The notes beneath the pieces were generated by a model. That model was not told the DNA's origin and did no database searches. It saw only the letters and a program-made list of their open reading frames with translations. A stretch of DNA of 64,000 nt from Heliobacterium chlorum (lineage in GTDB: Bacteria; Bacillota; Desulfitobacteriia; Heliobacteriales; Heliobacteriaceae): the NCBI RefSeq assembly GCF_014502795.1, contig NZ_JACVHF010000001.1, positions 558,001 through 622,000 of the forward strand, given 5' to 3'. Shown piece after piece: positions 38,041-47,292 of this stretch (position 1 is its first letter; the number at the start of each line of letters is the position of its first letter). Made by a program: the position numbers and the translations under genes.

Positions 38041-39762
38041 GTGCGCATGTCGCAACTGTTCGCACCGACTCTGCGGGAGACGCCCGCTGAAGCTGAAGTC
38101 ATCAGCCATCAACTCTTGCTGCGGGCGGGATTTATCCGCCGGTCTTCGGCCGGCGTCTATCATTACCTGCCCTTGGCGCAGCGGGTCCTGCAAAAAATCA
38201 TGGCCATCGTCCGTGAAGAAATGAACGCTGCTGGCGGTCAAGAACTGCTCATGCCTGTCATTCAACCGGCTGAACTGTGGCTGGAGTCAGGTCGCTGGAA
38301 TGTATACGGCGACGAACTATTCCGGCTAAAAGACCGGCACCAGCGTGACTTTTGCCTCGGTCCGACCCATGAAGAGATCATCACCGATTTGGTAAAGAAC
38401 AACGTCACCTCTTATCGGGATTTACCGCTGATGCTTTATCAGATCGCTAACAAATATCGTGACGAACGTCGCCCCCGCTTCGGATTGATGCGAGGCCGTG
38501 AGTTCATCATGAAAGACCTCTATTCTTTTGATCGTGACGAGGCGGGACTCCATGAATCGTACCGCAAGATGTATGAAGCGTATACGAACATATTCCGACG
38601 CTGCGGCTTGAAGTTTCGCCCAGTAGAAGCCGATGCTGGTGCCATCGGAGGCACTGGCGGTTCGCACGAATTCATGGTCCTCGCCGAATCAGGCGAAGCC
38701 GAGATCGTCTATTGTGATGCTTGCGAATACGCTGCCAACGTGGAAAAGGCGGAATGTAAGCCTCAAAACCAACCAGGCAAACCGGCCTTGCCGATGGAAA
38801 AGGTATCTACACCGGGACAGAAATCGATTGAAGACGTGAGTAACTTCCTCAAGGTCAACCCGACCGACACGATCAAGACGATGATCTTCCGGGCCGACGA
38901 TCAGTTAGTCATGGTGCTTATCCGCGGCGACCGGGAAATCAACGAGATCAAGCTCAAGAATAAACTGGACTGCCTGGACTTGCGGCTTGCCTCCGAAGCA
39001 GAGTGCCTCGAAGTAAGCCCCGGCGGTACAGGCTATCTCGGCCCTGTCGGCATCAAAGGCATCCCCATCTATGCGGACTTAGAAGTAATGACTCTGACGC
39101 GGGCCGTCGTCGGTGCAAACGAACCGGAGGCTCACTTGATACAAGTACTGCCCAATCGCGATTTCTCGGTGACAGAAGTGGCCGACTTACGGATGATTCA
39201 AGCAGGCGAGCCTTGTCCCCAGTGCGGCGCGCCGGTGAAAAAAGCCCGCGGCATTGAAGTGGGACAAGTCTTCAAGCTGGGCACTAAATACTCCAAGTCG
39301 ATGGGATGCACCTATCTCGACGAAAAAGGGCAAGAGCAACTCATGGTCATGGGCTGCTACGGTATCGGTGTCAGCCGTACGATAGCATCGGCGGTGGAAC
39401 AAAACTATGACGCCAATGGCATTGTCTGGCCTGTCGCCATCGCCCCCTATCAAATTGTCGTTGTCCCCGTATCGAACAAAGATGCAGCTCAGATGGAAGC
39501 TGCTGAGGCGATTTATAAAGAACTGCAACAAAAAGGGGTCGACGTAATGCTCGATGATCGGGCCGAACGTCCCGGTGTAAAATTCAAGGATGCTGATCTC
39601 ATCGGTTTCCCAATTCGCATCACCGTCGGCAACAAACTGGCCAGTGAAGGGCTGGTAGAGGTCAAACTCCGCAACAATGGTGATCAGTTCAACCTTACCA
39701 GGGGAGAGGTCACCGATAAAGTCGTCTCTTTGATTCAGCAGAGTGTGGCCCAAAATAGGTAA
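38041..39762 (+). CDS. proS: Prolyl-tRNA synthetase
   Basis: Charges tRNA-Pro. The 573-residue product is the bacterial long form: class II motifs ([54 protein letters not shown]), an inserted editing domain (about 225-400, with [19 protein letters not shown]), and the anticodon-binding domain. The start is GTG 38041, giving the normal MRxSQLF opening; the upstream TTG 38023 has no usable site. Confidence 0.95.
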   Translation: MRMSQLFAPTLRETPAEAEVISHQLLLRAGFIRRSSAGVYHYLPLAQRVLQKIMAIVREEMNAAGGQELLMPVIQPAELWLESGRWNVYGDELFRLKDRHQRDFCLGPTHEEIITDLVKNNVTSYRDLPLMLYQIANKYRDERRPRFGLMRGREFIMKDLYSFDRDEAGLHESYRKMYEAYTNIFRRCGLKFRPVEADAGAIGGTGGSHEFMVLAESGEAEIVYCDACEYAANVEKAECKPQNQPGKPALPMEKVSTPGQKSIEDVSNFLKVNPTDTIKTMIFRADDQLVMVLIRGDREINEIKLKNKLDCLDLRLASEAECLEVSPGGTGYLGPVGIKGIPIYADLEVMTLTRAVVGANEPEAHLIQVLPNRDFSVTEVADLRMIQAGEPCPQCGAPVKKARGIEVGQVFKLGTKYSKSMGCTYLDEKGQEQLMVMGCYGIGVSRTIASAVEQNYDANGIVWPVAIAPYQIVVVPVSNKDAAQMEAAEAIYKELQQKGVDVMLDDRAERPGVKFKDADLIGFPIRITVGNKLASEGLVEVKLRNNGDQFNLTRGEVTDKVVSLIQQSVAQNR

Positions 39763-39804
39763 GTACCGTTAGAACAAAATATCTCCTGATTAAGAGGTGG
39801 GAAG

Positions 39805-40473
39805 ATGTCTGTTTCCGTCATTATTCCTGCTTATAACGAAGAACGAACCATCACCGACGTAGTTCGAGCCGTTATGGCATCGCCTTATGCGGATGATGTC
39901 ATCGTTGTCAGTGACGGATCGGAAGATCACACCGCTTTTTTGGCCCGACAAGCGGGGGCGCAGGTGATCGAGCTTCCTGACAACCGGGGAAAAGGTGCCG
40001 CCATGCAGGCAGGAGGCAAGGTGGCCCGATTTCCCACATTTCTCTTTCTCGATGCAGATTTGATAGGTCTTACTCCGACCCACCTAAGGTCACTGGCCCA
40101 ACCAGTGCTCGACGATCAGGCCGATATGACCGTCGGCATCTTTGAGCAGGGGCGATTCGCCACCGACTTGGCCCAACTTGTGAGCCCCTACCTATCAGGT
40201 CAGCGGGCACTAAAAAGAGATGTCTTTACGGCGATTTCGGAACTAGAAGCCAGCCGCTATGGCGTCGAGGTCATGTTGACACGGTTTTTTCGGAATAATG
40301 AACACCTGCGTCAGCAGGAAGTGATCCTGACCGACTTAACCCATCTGATGAAAGAGGAGAAACTGGGATTCGTCAAGGGCTTCAAAGCCCGCTTGAAGAT
40401 GTATTGGGAGATTGGAACTGTCTATTTGGAACGACCAACAAGGATAGGCAGAGACGATAGGCCCGATTCGTAA
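39805..40473 (+). CDS. Family 2 glycosyltransferase
   Basis: The 222-residue product has a GT-A fold start (SVSVIIPAYNEERTITDVVR), VVSDGSEDHTAFLARQAGA, the glycine-rich NRGKGAAMQAG, and a DxD-type motif in FLFLDADLIG. There are no membrane segments. The acceptor is unknown; the family includes dolichyl-phosphate and glucosyl-phosphoglycerate type enzymes. Start ATG with AAGAGGTGGGAAG. A very stable terminator follows at 40517. Confidence 0.85.
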   Translation: MSVSVIIPAYNEERTITDVVRAVMASPYADDVIVVSDGSEDHTAFLARQAGAQVIELPDNRGKGAAMQAGGKVARFPTFLFLDADLIGLTPTHLRSLAQPVLDDQADMTVGIFEQGRFATDLAQLVSPYLSGQRALKRDVFTAISELEASRYGVEVMLTRFFRNNEHLRQQEVILTDLTHLMKEEKLGFVKGFKARLKMYWEIGTVYLERPTRIGRDDRPDS

Positions 40474-40516
40474 AGAAAAGGTAAGTCTTGTAGAATTGCG
40501 AGGCTTCTGACGAAAA

Positions 40517-40564
40517 GAGGGTCTGCAGACCGACAATCGGTCTGGCAGATTCTCTTTATTTTTT
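40517..40564 (+). terminator. Strong intrinsic terminator after the glycosyltransferase
   Basis: About 17 base pairs with one bulged G: GAGGGTCTGCAGACCGA (40517-40533) pairs with 40537-40554, loop CAA, then TTTATTTTTT. One of the most stable hairpins in the window. Confidence 0.9.
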
Positions 40565-40776
40565 CTGCATCATTTTTCTTTGACCCCTGCTATGTAGCAG
40601 CATTCTTCAATTTTCATACCATAATGATACATTGCCGAATACGGAACTTTTATTCGTCCATCCTTGCGAGAAGTATTCAGGATAAGCCGCCGATCGTTAG
40701 TCTTGATTTCGCTCTCTTGGACGTACTCTGTATTAAGGAAACTTAACAAAGCCAAGTACGAGGAAGGTGACCGGGA
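40565..40776. other. Gap before the phoH-like gene
   Basis: A mildly AT-rich stretch between the terminator at 40564 and the short reading frame at 40777. A 61-codon minus-strand open frame (40570-40755) has no ribosome binding site and I do not believe it. I see no clear promoter, though the PhoH-type gene downstream should have one here. Confidence 0.5.
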
Positions 40777-40824
40777 ATGTGGAAATCGTTTAGAAGAGGC
40801 CTGACCAATGTAGCTAAACCCTAA
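40777..40824 (+). CDS. Possible 15-residue peptide upstream of the PhoH-like gene
   Basis: ATG 40777 is preceded by GAGGAAGGTG (40760-40769) at a seven-base spacing, and the frame encodes MWKSFRRGLTNVAKP then TAA. The strong, well-spaced ribosome binding site is what draws attention. It could be a leader peptide for translation coupling with the gene at 40853, a tiny basic protein, or chance. Confidence 0.35.
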   Translation: MWKSFRRGLTNVAKP

Positions 40825-40852
40825 AATAAAACAGGGAAGGGCGGCTGAAACA

Positions 40853-42193
40853 TTGGAAAACCGTAAGACCTATATCCTGGACACAAACGTACTTCTACAG
40901 GATCCTGAATCGATTTTTGGATTTAAGGAAAATGATGTGATCATACCCGCCGCAGTCGTCGAAGAACTTGATGGTAAAAAGCGCCTCCAAGATGAATTAG
41001 GGCGGAGTGCCCGTCAAGCGTCTCGATTGCTCGATGGACTGCGGGAGAAAGGATTTCTTCACGAAGGGGTGCCTCTCCCGGAGGGAGGCACCTTGCGCGT
41101 AGAACTAAATCACCGCGATGTGGCTGGTTTTCCCGAGGCTTTTTCCACTTCCGGGGCTGACAACCGGATTCTATCGGTTGCCTTTAACCTAAAACGCGAT
41201 GAAGAGGAGAGAGGCGTCGAAGCACAGCCCGTCATCATTGTGAGTAACGATGTGATCGTACGCATCAAGGCTGATGTACTCGGCATCGAGGCAGAGGAAT
41301 ACCGACGGGACCGGGTGACGGAAGACCAGGAGCACTATATGGGGTTTAAAGAGATCACCGTTTCGGCAGCCCTTATCGATTGTCTTTATCAGGATCTCGT
41401 CGTTGATATTGAAGAGACTGGCTTGAAAAGCAGTTGTTGGTACCCGAATGAATTTGCTATCTTGAAGGATGAATGGGGTTCCAGTCGATCCGCTGTCGGT
41501 CAAATCAGCCCCGATGGTCGTAAACTCGACTTGATATCGCCGGCGACCCAACCGGTCTGGGGTGTCACTCCCCGGAACGTTCAGCAGAAAATGGCATTGC
41601 GCCTCCTGTTGGACGATGAGGTCCCCCTCGTGACCATCTGCGGCAAAGCGGGCACGGGCAAAACGTTGCTGACGTTGGCCTCCGCCCTGCACAAGACGAT
41701 GGATGATCAACGGTATAAGAAAATTCTTGTTTCTAAGCCGGTCGTTCCTATGGGCCGCGACATGGGCGCCCTTCCCGGCGAACTCGGTGAAAAGCTTCGT
41801 CCTTGGATGCAGCCCATTTACGACAATCTAGAATTCTTACTCGGGGCCAAAAGCGATATGATGAAAGACATTTTGGAGGAATATGGAACGATCCAGGTGG
41901 AAGCGTTGAGCTACATCCGTGGCCGCAGCATCCCGAAACAATTTATCATCATCGATGAAGCACAGAATTTGTCCAAACATGAGATTAAAACGATCGTTTC
42001 TCGGGTGGGAGAACAGAGTAAAATCATCGTGATGGGCGACCCTCAACAGATCGATGCGCCCTATCTAGATGAAAGGAATAACGGTCTCGTCTACTTGGTA
42101 GAAAAATTTAAAGACCAGGAAATCGCCGGTCATGTAGTCCTGACCAAGGGTGAGCGCTCTCGCTTGGCTCAACTGGCTGCCGATCTGTTATAA
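40853..42193 (+). CDS. PIN-domain/PhoH-type ATPase (YlaK family)
   Basis: The 446-residue product joins an N-terminal PIN RNase-like domain (about 1-140: YILDTNVLLQDPES, VVEELDGKK) to a C-terminal PhoH ATPase/helicase domain with Walker A CGKAGTGKTLLTLASALH and Walker B FIIIDEAQNLSKHEI. Such PhoH2-like proteins act on RNA in mycobacteria; the substrate here is unknown. Start TTG. A GC-rich hairpin follows at 42242. Confidence 0.9.
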   Translation: MENRKTYILDTNVLLQDPESIFGFKENDVIIPAAVVEELDGKKRLQDELGRSARQASRLLDGLREKGFLHEGVPLPEGGTLRVELNHRDVAGFPEAFSTSGADNRILSVAFNLKRDEEERGVEAQPVIIVSNDVIVRIKADVLGIEAEEYRRDRVTEDQEHYMGFKEITVSAALIDCLYQDLVVDIEETGLKSSCWYPNEFAILKDEWGSSRSAVGQISPDGRKLDLISPATQPVWGVTPRNVQQKMALRLLLDDEVPLVTICGKAGTGKTLLTLASALHKTMDDQRYKKILVSKPVVPMGRDMGALPGELGEKLRPWMQPIYDNLEFLLGAKSDMMKDILEEYGTIQVEALSYIRGRSIPKQFIIIDEAQNLSKHEIKTIVSRVGEQSKIIVMGDPQQIDAPYLDERNNGLVYLVEKFKDQEIAGHVVLTKGERSRLAQLAADLL

Positions 42194-42241
42194 ACCGTCA
42201 GTTGAGACAAAGACCGCCTTCATGGTAAAATTGAGAAAAAG

Positions 42242-42270
42242 GGTGGCCCCTTTGGGGCCACCTTAACCTT
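42242..42270 (+). terminator. Hairpin terminator after the PIN-PhoH gene
   Basis: GGTGGCCCC (42242-42250) pairs perfectly with GGGGCCACC (42254-42262), loop TTT, followed by TTAACCTTT. The stem is very strong and the U-tract interrupted. Confidence 0.65.
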
Positions 42271-42285
42271 TCGGGAGACGTTGAA

Positions 42286-43434
42286 ATGAGTTCTCAGCCA
42301 GAAAAGTGTGACGTGCTAATTTTATCGGTCGAGGCCGGAACGGGACATGCTCAGGCAGCTCGCGCCTTAGCCGATGCCTTGGCGGAGCGGGGCCTTGTCT
42401 CCCGGATAGAAGATGCCTTTGCTTATGGACCACCCTGGGTCTTTGATACAGTCATCGGTGTCTATCTACGTTTGCTGGAACAGGCCCCAAGCCTTTATAG
42501 CTACCTTTATGGACTCGCCGAAGGTCCTTCAGCAGGTCGACTCGGACAAAGGATACTTACGACATATCTAAAAATCTTCCTAGGTCAAGGGTTAAGGGAT
42601 CTGATCCGGCAAAGAGAACCTCGCTGTATTATCTGTACTCATCCTTTTCCAGTAGGGGTTCTCGGCTACTTTCGCGAGGAAGGCTGGCTTCAAGGGCCTA
42701 TCGCTGGCGTCGTGACGGATTTTTCCATTCACCCCTTCTGGGCTTTTGAGGGCGTCGATCGTTACTACGTGGCGGCGACGCCTCTCGTCGACCAACTGAG
42801 AACCTTCGGAATTGATCCGAAGACGGTACAGGTGACGGGGATTCCGATCAAGGAAGATTTTCTACGGGCCGCACCGATGAGCCGGACCGAAGCGGAAAAA
42901 GCCCTGAACATTCCCGCCTCGCCGAAACGTATCCTTGTCATGGGCGGCGGGCTGGGACTAGGACCAGTGGCTGAATGGGTGAGCGATCTCACTCGAGCGC
43001 CCTTAGAAGACCTGCAGATCGTCGTTGTGGCTGGTAAAAACGAGGAACTTGAACAGCGTCTACGCCAAATTCCGGCACCGCCGGAACGGCTCATCGTCCT
43101 CGGCTATACCCGTCAGGTCGCCTTACTGATGGCATGCAGCGATCTGTTTATCACCAAACCCGGCGGCCTATCGGCCTCGGAGGCCATGGCCATGGCCCTG
43201 CCGCAAATTTTGCTGCCGCCTTTGCCAGGTCAGGAGGAGGTCAACCTGCGATTCCTTGTCGATCACCAAGCAGCTTGGCCTGCAGAGGATGGGGACAAGT
43301 TTATCGAACAGGTGACGGTCCTGTTGCAGGATGAACAAAGACTTTCGGCTTGTCGCGAAGCGGCCCGCCGCCTAGGCAACCTATTGGCTGCCCGAAAAGT
43401 GGCCGACGATATCGAAAACATCATCAATCGGTAA
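42286..43434 (+). CDS. Diacylglycerol glucosyl/galactosyltransferase-like (UgtP/MGDG synthase family)
   Basis: The 382-residue product has the MGDG-synthase N-terminal motif (LILSVEAGTGHAQAARALAD) and a GT28-type C-terminal half with VVAGKNEELEQRLRQI and DLFITKPGGLSASEAMAM. Such enzymes add sugar to diacylglycerol to make glycolipids and lipoteichoic acid anchors. The product has no membrane spans. It lies just upstream of polC, with no clear functional link. Confidence 0.85.
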   Translation: MSSQPEKCDVLILSVEAGTGHAQAARALADALAERGLVSRIEDAFAYGPPWVFDTVIGVYLRLLEQAPSLYSYLYGLAEGPSAGRLGQRILTTYLKIFLGQGLRDLIRQREPRCIICTHPFPVGVLGYFREEGWLQGPIAGVVTDFSIHPFWAFEGVDRYYVAATPLVDQLRTFGIDPKTVQVTGIPIKEDFLRAAPMSRTEAEKALNIPASPKRILVMGGGLGLGPVAEWVSDLTRAPLEDLQIVVVAGKNEELEQRLRQIPAPPERLIVLGYTRQVALLMACSDLFITKPGGLSASEAMAMALPQILLPPLPGQEEVNLRFLVDHQAAWPAEDGDKFIEQVTVLLQDEQRLSACREAARRLGNLLAARKVADDIENIINR

Positions 43435-43447
43435 TGGGGGGACCACC

Positions 43448-46400
43448 TTGGCCACCATGCCTTCAAATATAGCCTCCGCCGCTGCTGCCGTATCAGCTCC
43501 GACGACGACCCTATCGGGAGACAAGCCCCTCTTTCAGATCGAGCGGGTCATCGTACAGCGGCAAAAGGCGTCATGGATCTTATCCATAAGAGCGAATAAA
43601 GCTTGGACGGAGTCCGACTTACAAAATCTATTGGATAAAACCCGTTCCGCCGTTCCTGAGTTGCAAGAAATCGATCTACATATCGAATGTCCTGTCCAAA
43701 ATTCAGAACAGTTGCTTCGAGATTATTGGGAATGTTGGGTGTCCCTTTCCGTACCGGACAAAGCGCCACTGGTGCGAACAGCCTTACTCAATGCAGATAG
43801 ACGAATTGAAGGAGATCGTTTTGTTCTTTCCGTCGATCCGGCGAAAGCAGATTGGCTCCGAACACGTCAATGTCAGCGCCATTTAGCTGAAACGGCGGCC
43901 CGCGTTTTCGGCGTAAAATGTACAGTCATCCTAAAAGAAGCGGAAGCACAAGTAGATGATCAGTACCTGCAAGCTCGCGAAGAAGAAGAAAAGCGGCTCT
44001 TGGCAGAAGCGAACAAAGCCGCCGAAAACAGCGGTGGAACCAGCGTTACCAAAGGAGACGATAAACCTTCGGGGCCTGTCGGCGAGATTTGCGGAAAAAC
44101 GATCGGCGATTGGGAAGTGACCCCCCTTAAAGAAGTGCAGGATGAAGAGCGCAGCATCATCGTGCAGGGTCGCGTATTTGGACTGGAGACGCGAGACTTA
44201 AAGTCCGGCCGCCGCCTAGTCACTTTTCACGTCACCGACGAGACCGATTCAATCACAGTCAAGGTCTTCGAAGGAGAGAAAGAAGACATCCTGGCTGACG
44301 GACGTCTTAAAGATAATGCATGGGTCAAGGTTCGAGGCCAGGTACAATTGGATAAATGGCAACAGGAACTGACGTTGCTGGCCCGGGACATTAATGCTCA
44401 TAAGGTGTCCATCCGGCCTGACAATGCCGAAGTGAAGCGGGTCGAACTGCATGCCCATACGAAGATGAGTTCCATGGACAGCGTCGTATCGGCGAAAGAT
44501 CTGGTTGCGCGAGCTGCCGCCTGGGGCCATCCGGCCATCGCCATCACCGATCATGGCGTGGTACAAGCTTTTCCAGAAGCCTTTGAAGTGGGTCGCAAGC
44601 TCAAGATCAAGGTGATTTACGGCGTTGAAGGATATTTTGTGGACGCCATGCCCGCGAACGGTCAAAAGATGAAATCCTATCACATCATCCTCATGGTGAA
44701 GAACTACACCGGTCTGAAAAACCTTTACCGGTTGATCACCAAATCCCACCTGGAGTACTACGAACGTCGCCCTCGCATTCCCCGGCCGCTTTTAGAGGAA
44801 TACCGGGAGGGCCTCATCGTAGGTAGCGCCTGTGAGGCTGGTGAACTGTTCCAAGCGATGCTCAAAGGCGCTGATGACGACGAACTCAAGCGTATCGCCG
44901 ACTTTTACGATTTCTTAGAGATCCAGCCTGTCGGCAACAACATGTTCTTATACAGAAAGGGAGAAGTTCCTTCGGTAGAGGCGCTGCGGGATTTAAATCG
45001 GCGCATCGTCCGTATCGCCGACGAACTCGGGAAGCCGATCGTCGCCACTGGTGACGTACACTTTTTGGAACCTAAAGATGAATGCTATCGGCGTATCCTT
45101 ATGGCTGGCAAAGGCTTTGAAGACGCAGACGACCAGGCGCCTCTCTACCTCCGGACTACTGACGAAATGCTGGCTGAATTCGACTATTTGGGGAAGGCCG
45201 ACGCCAAGCGGGTCGTCATCGATAACCCGCGCCTCATCGCGGACATGGTGGAAGAAGTTAAACCGATTCCCGATGAGTTTTTCCCGCCGATCATCGACGG
45301 CGCTGAAGAGCAGATCCGCAGCATGTCTGAAACAAGGGCGGCCGAACTTTACGGAGATCCCTTGCCAGACGTGGTTCGCAAGCGTCTCGATAAGGAACTA
45401 CACTCCATCATCTCAAACGGCTTCTCCGTCCTATACCTCATCGCCCAAAAGCTGGTGAAAAAGTCGAACGACGACGGCTACCTGGTCGGCTCTCGGGGTT
45501 CCGTCGGCTCCTCCCTGGTTGCCACTTTCACAGGCATCACCGAAGTAAATCCTCTCCCGCCGCACTACTGCTGCAGCCATTGTAAACATTCCGAGTTCAT
45601 CACCGACGGCAGCACCGGCTCCGGAGCGGACTTGCCCGATAAGGTATGTCCCCAGTGCGGCCATCCATTGACCAAAGACGGTCATGATATCCCCTTCGAA
45701 ACCTTCCTAGGTTTTGAAGGAGATAAGGTACCTGATATCGATTTGAACTTCTCCGGTGAATACCAGCCGAGAGCCCATAAATTCACAGAAGAGCTCTTCG
45801 GCAAAGACTATGTCTTCCGGGCCGGAACGATCGCCACCATCGCCGAGCGAACGGCTTTTGGCTTTGTAAAGAACTACATGGACGAAAAAAAGATTCCTGC
45901 CAGAAACGCCGAACTGTCCCGACTGGTCGGCGGATGTACCGGTGTCAAACGGACGACAGGCCAGCACCCGGGAGGCCTGATGGTCGTCCCGCGAGACGGC
46001 GATATCCATGACTTCACGCCGCTGCAGCGCCCGGCCGATGATACCAAATCAGAGACGATTACGACCCACTTCGACTACCATTCCATCTCCAGCCGTCTCG
46101 TCAAGCTGGACATCCTCGGTCATGACGATCCGACGGTCATCAAGATGTTAGAGGACTTGACAGGGATCAATGCGAAGACTATCCCCTTGGACGACCAGAA
46201 AACGATGTCCCTTTTCTCGTCGACAGAAGCATTGAGCGTTACGACCGAGCAAATCCGTTCCAACACAGGCACGTACGGCATTCCTGAGTTCGGCACGAAG
46301 TTCGTCCGCCAAATGCTGGAGGACACACAGCCGAAGAGCTTTTCTGAACTGGTGCGCATCTCTGGGTTTTCCCATGGTACCGATGTCTGGCTGAACAACG

Positions 46401-47152
46401 CCCAGGACCTGATCAAGAGCAGAACTTGTCAGGTGGGCGAAGCCATCTCTACCCGGGATGACATCATGGTTTACCTGATGTACAAAGACCTTCCTCCCAA
46501 AAAAGCCTTCTCTATCATGGAAGGCGTCCGGAAAGGCAAGGGTGTCAAACCGGAAGATGAACAACTGATGCGGGAGAAGAAAGTGCCTGAATGGTACATC
46601 GAGTCCTGTAAAAAGATCAAATACATGTTCCCCAAAGCCCACGCTGTTGCCTATGTAACCATGGCATTTCGCATTGCCTGGTTCAAAGTTTACTATCCCG
46701 AAGCTTTCTATGCCTCATTCTTCACCGTTCGAGCCGACGAATTCGACGCAGACCTCATCTGTCAAGGCGGGTCCGTTGTGCGCCGAACGATTGAGGAGAT
46801 CGAGCGCAAAGGGAACGAAGCGTCAGCGAAAGAAAAGAACTTGCAGACTATCCTCGAATTGGCCCTCGAGATGTACGAGCGCGGGATCCACATGCAGAAA
46901 GTAAACCTCCAACGATCCCACGCATCCAAGTTTCTTATCGAAGAGGCAGGTCTCTTACCGCCCATTGGCGGCCTGCCGGGTGTGGGCGCCACAGCGGCGC
47001 AGAACATCATGGCCGCGAGGGAGGAAGGGCCGTTTATCTCCATTGAAGACCTGAGGGTGCGGAGCCGAGTAAGTAAGACCGTCATCGAGGCACTGCAGAA
47101 GCATGGGGCTTTGGATGGAATGTGTGAGACGGACCAGATGTGTCTGTTTTGA
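43448..47152 (+). CDS. polC: DNA polymerase III PolC, lacking the exonuclease domain
   Basis: Replicative C-family polymerase of Gram-positive bacteria. The 1234-residue product has the PolC N-terminal part (1-220), OB domain (about 235-320), PHP domain (from about 330, ELHAHTKMSSMDS, ITDHG), a zinc-finger pair (CSHCKH, CPQCGHP), palm residues in PDIDLNFSG (about 761) and LDILGHDDPTVIK (about 889), and helix-hairpin-helix end. Usual PolC is about 1430 residues. Here GVEGYFVDAMP runs straight into YHIILMVKNYTGLKNL (about residues 391-421), with no FDVETTG-type DEDD exonuclease between. Start TTG after GGGGGG. Proofreading would have to come from another protein. Confidence 0.93.
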   Translation: MATMPSNIASAAAAVSAPTTTLSGDKPLFQIERVIVQRQKASWILSIRANKAWTESDLQNLLDKTRSAVPELQEIDLHIECPVQNSEQLLRDYWECWVSLSVPDKAPLVRTALLNADRRIEGDRFVLSVDPAKADWLRTRQCQRHLAETAARVFGVKCTVILKEAEAQVDDQYLQAREEEEKRLLAEANKAAENSGGTSVTKGDDKPSGPVGEICGKTIGDWEVTPLKEVQDEERSIIVQGRVFGLETRDLKSGRRLVTFHVTDETDSITVKVFEGEKEDILADGRLKDNAWVKVRGQVQLDKWQQELTLLARDINAHKVSIRPDNAEVKRVELHAHTKMSSMDSVVSAKDLVARAAAWGHPAIAITDHGVVQAFPEAFEVGRKLKIKVIYGVEGYFVDAMPANGQKMKSYHIILMVKNYTGLKNLYRLITKSHLEYYERRPRIPRPLLEEYREGLIVGSACEAGELFQAMLKGADDDELKRIADFYDFLEIQPVGNNMFLYRKGEVPSVEALRDLNRRIVRIADELGKPIVATGDVHFLEPKDECYRRILMAGKGFEDADDQAPLYLRTTDEMLAEFDYLGKADAKRVVIDNPRLIADMVEEVKPIPDEFFPPIIDGAEEQIRSMSETRAAELYGDPLPDVVRKRLDKELHSIISNGFSVLYLIAQKLVKKSNDDGYLVGSRGSVGSSLVATFTGITEVNPLPPHYCCSHCKHSEFITDGSTGSGADLPDKVCPQCGHPLTKDGHDIPFETFLGFEGDKVPDIDLNFSGEYQPRAHKFTEELFGKDYVFRAGTIATIAERTAFGFVKNYMDEKKIPARNAELSRLVGGCTGVKRTTGQHPGGLMVVPRDGDIHDFTPLQRPADDTKSETITTHFDYHSISSRLVKLDILGHDDPTVIKMLEDLTGINAKTIPLDDQKTMSLFSSTEALSVTTEQIRSNTGTYGIPEFGTKFVRQMLEDTQPKSFSELVRISGFSHGTDVWLNNAQDLIKSRTCQVGEAISTRDDIMVYLMYKDLPPKKAFSIMEGVRKGKGVKPEDEQLMREKKVPEWYIESCKKIKYMFPKAHAVAYVTMAFRIAWFKVYYPEAFYASFFTVRADEFDADLICQGGSVVRRTIEEIERKGNEASAKEKNLQTILELALEMYERGIHMQKVNLQRSHASKFLIEEAGLLPPIGGLPGVGATAAQNIMAAREEGPFISIEDLRVRSRVSKTVIEALQKHGALDGMCETDQMCLF

Positions 47153-47205
47153 TAGCCTATTGATTAGGATTCCTATGAATCTTGTCAAAAAGCCCGGAAT
47201 GAATA

Positions 47206-47252
47206 AAGCGGTGAGTAAAAAGGGTTCTTTTTACTCACCGCTTTTCTTTTTG
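47206..47252. terminator. Bidirectional intrinsic terminator after polC
   Basis: A perfect 17-base-pair stem, AAAGCGGTGAGTAAAAA (47206-47222) with its complement at 47229-47245, loop GGGTTC, flanked by T- and A-rich tracts on both sides. It serves polC and the convergent chemoreceptor gene. It shares the core ATGAATAAA-NN-GGTGAGTAAA with the terminator at 50513. Confidence 0.9.
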
Positions 47253-47292
47253 GCAGAACCAATTGATGGTTACGCAGGAGGTTCGTTTAGAA

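Noticed and set aside
40570-40755. 61-codon minus-strand frame between the glycosyltransferase and the PIN-PhoH gene
   Set aside because: TTG start without any ribosome binding site, no recognisable domain, and it ends against a plus-strand terminator.
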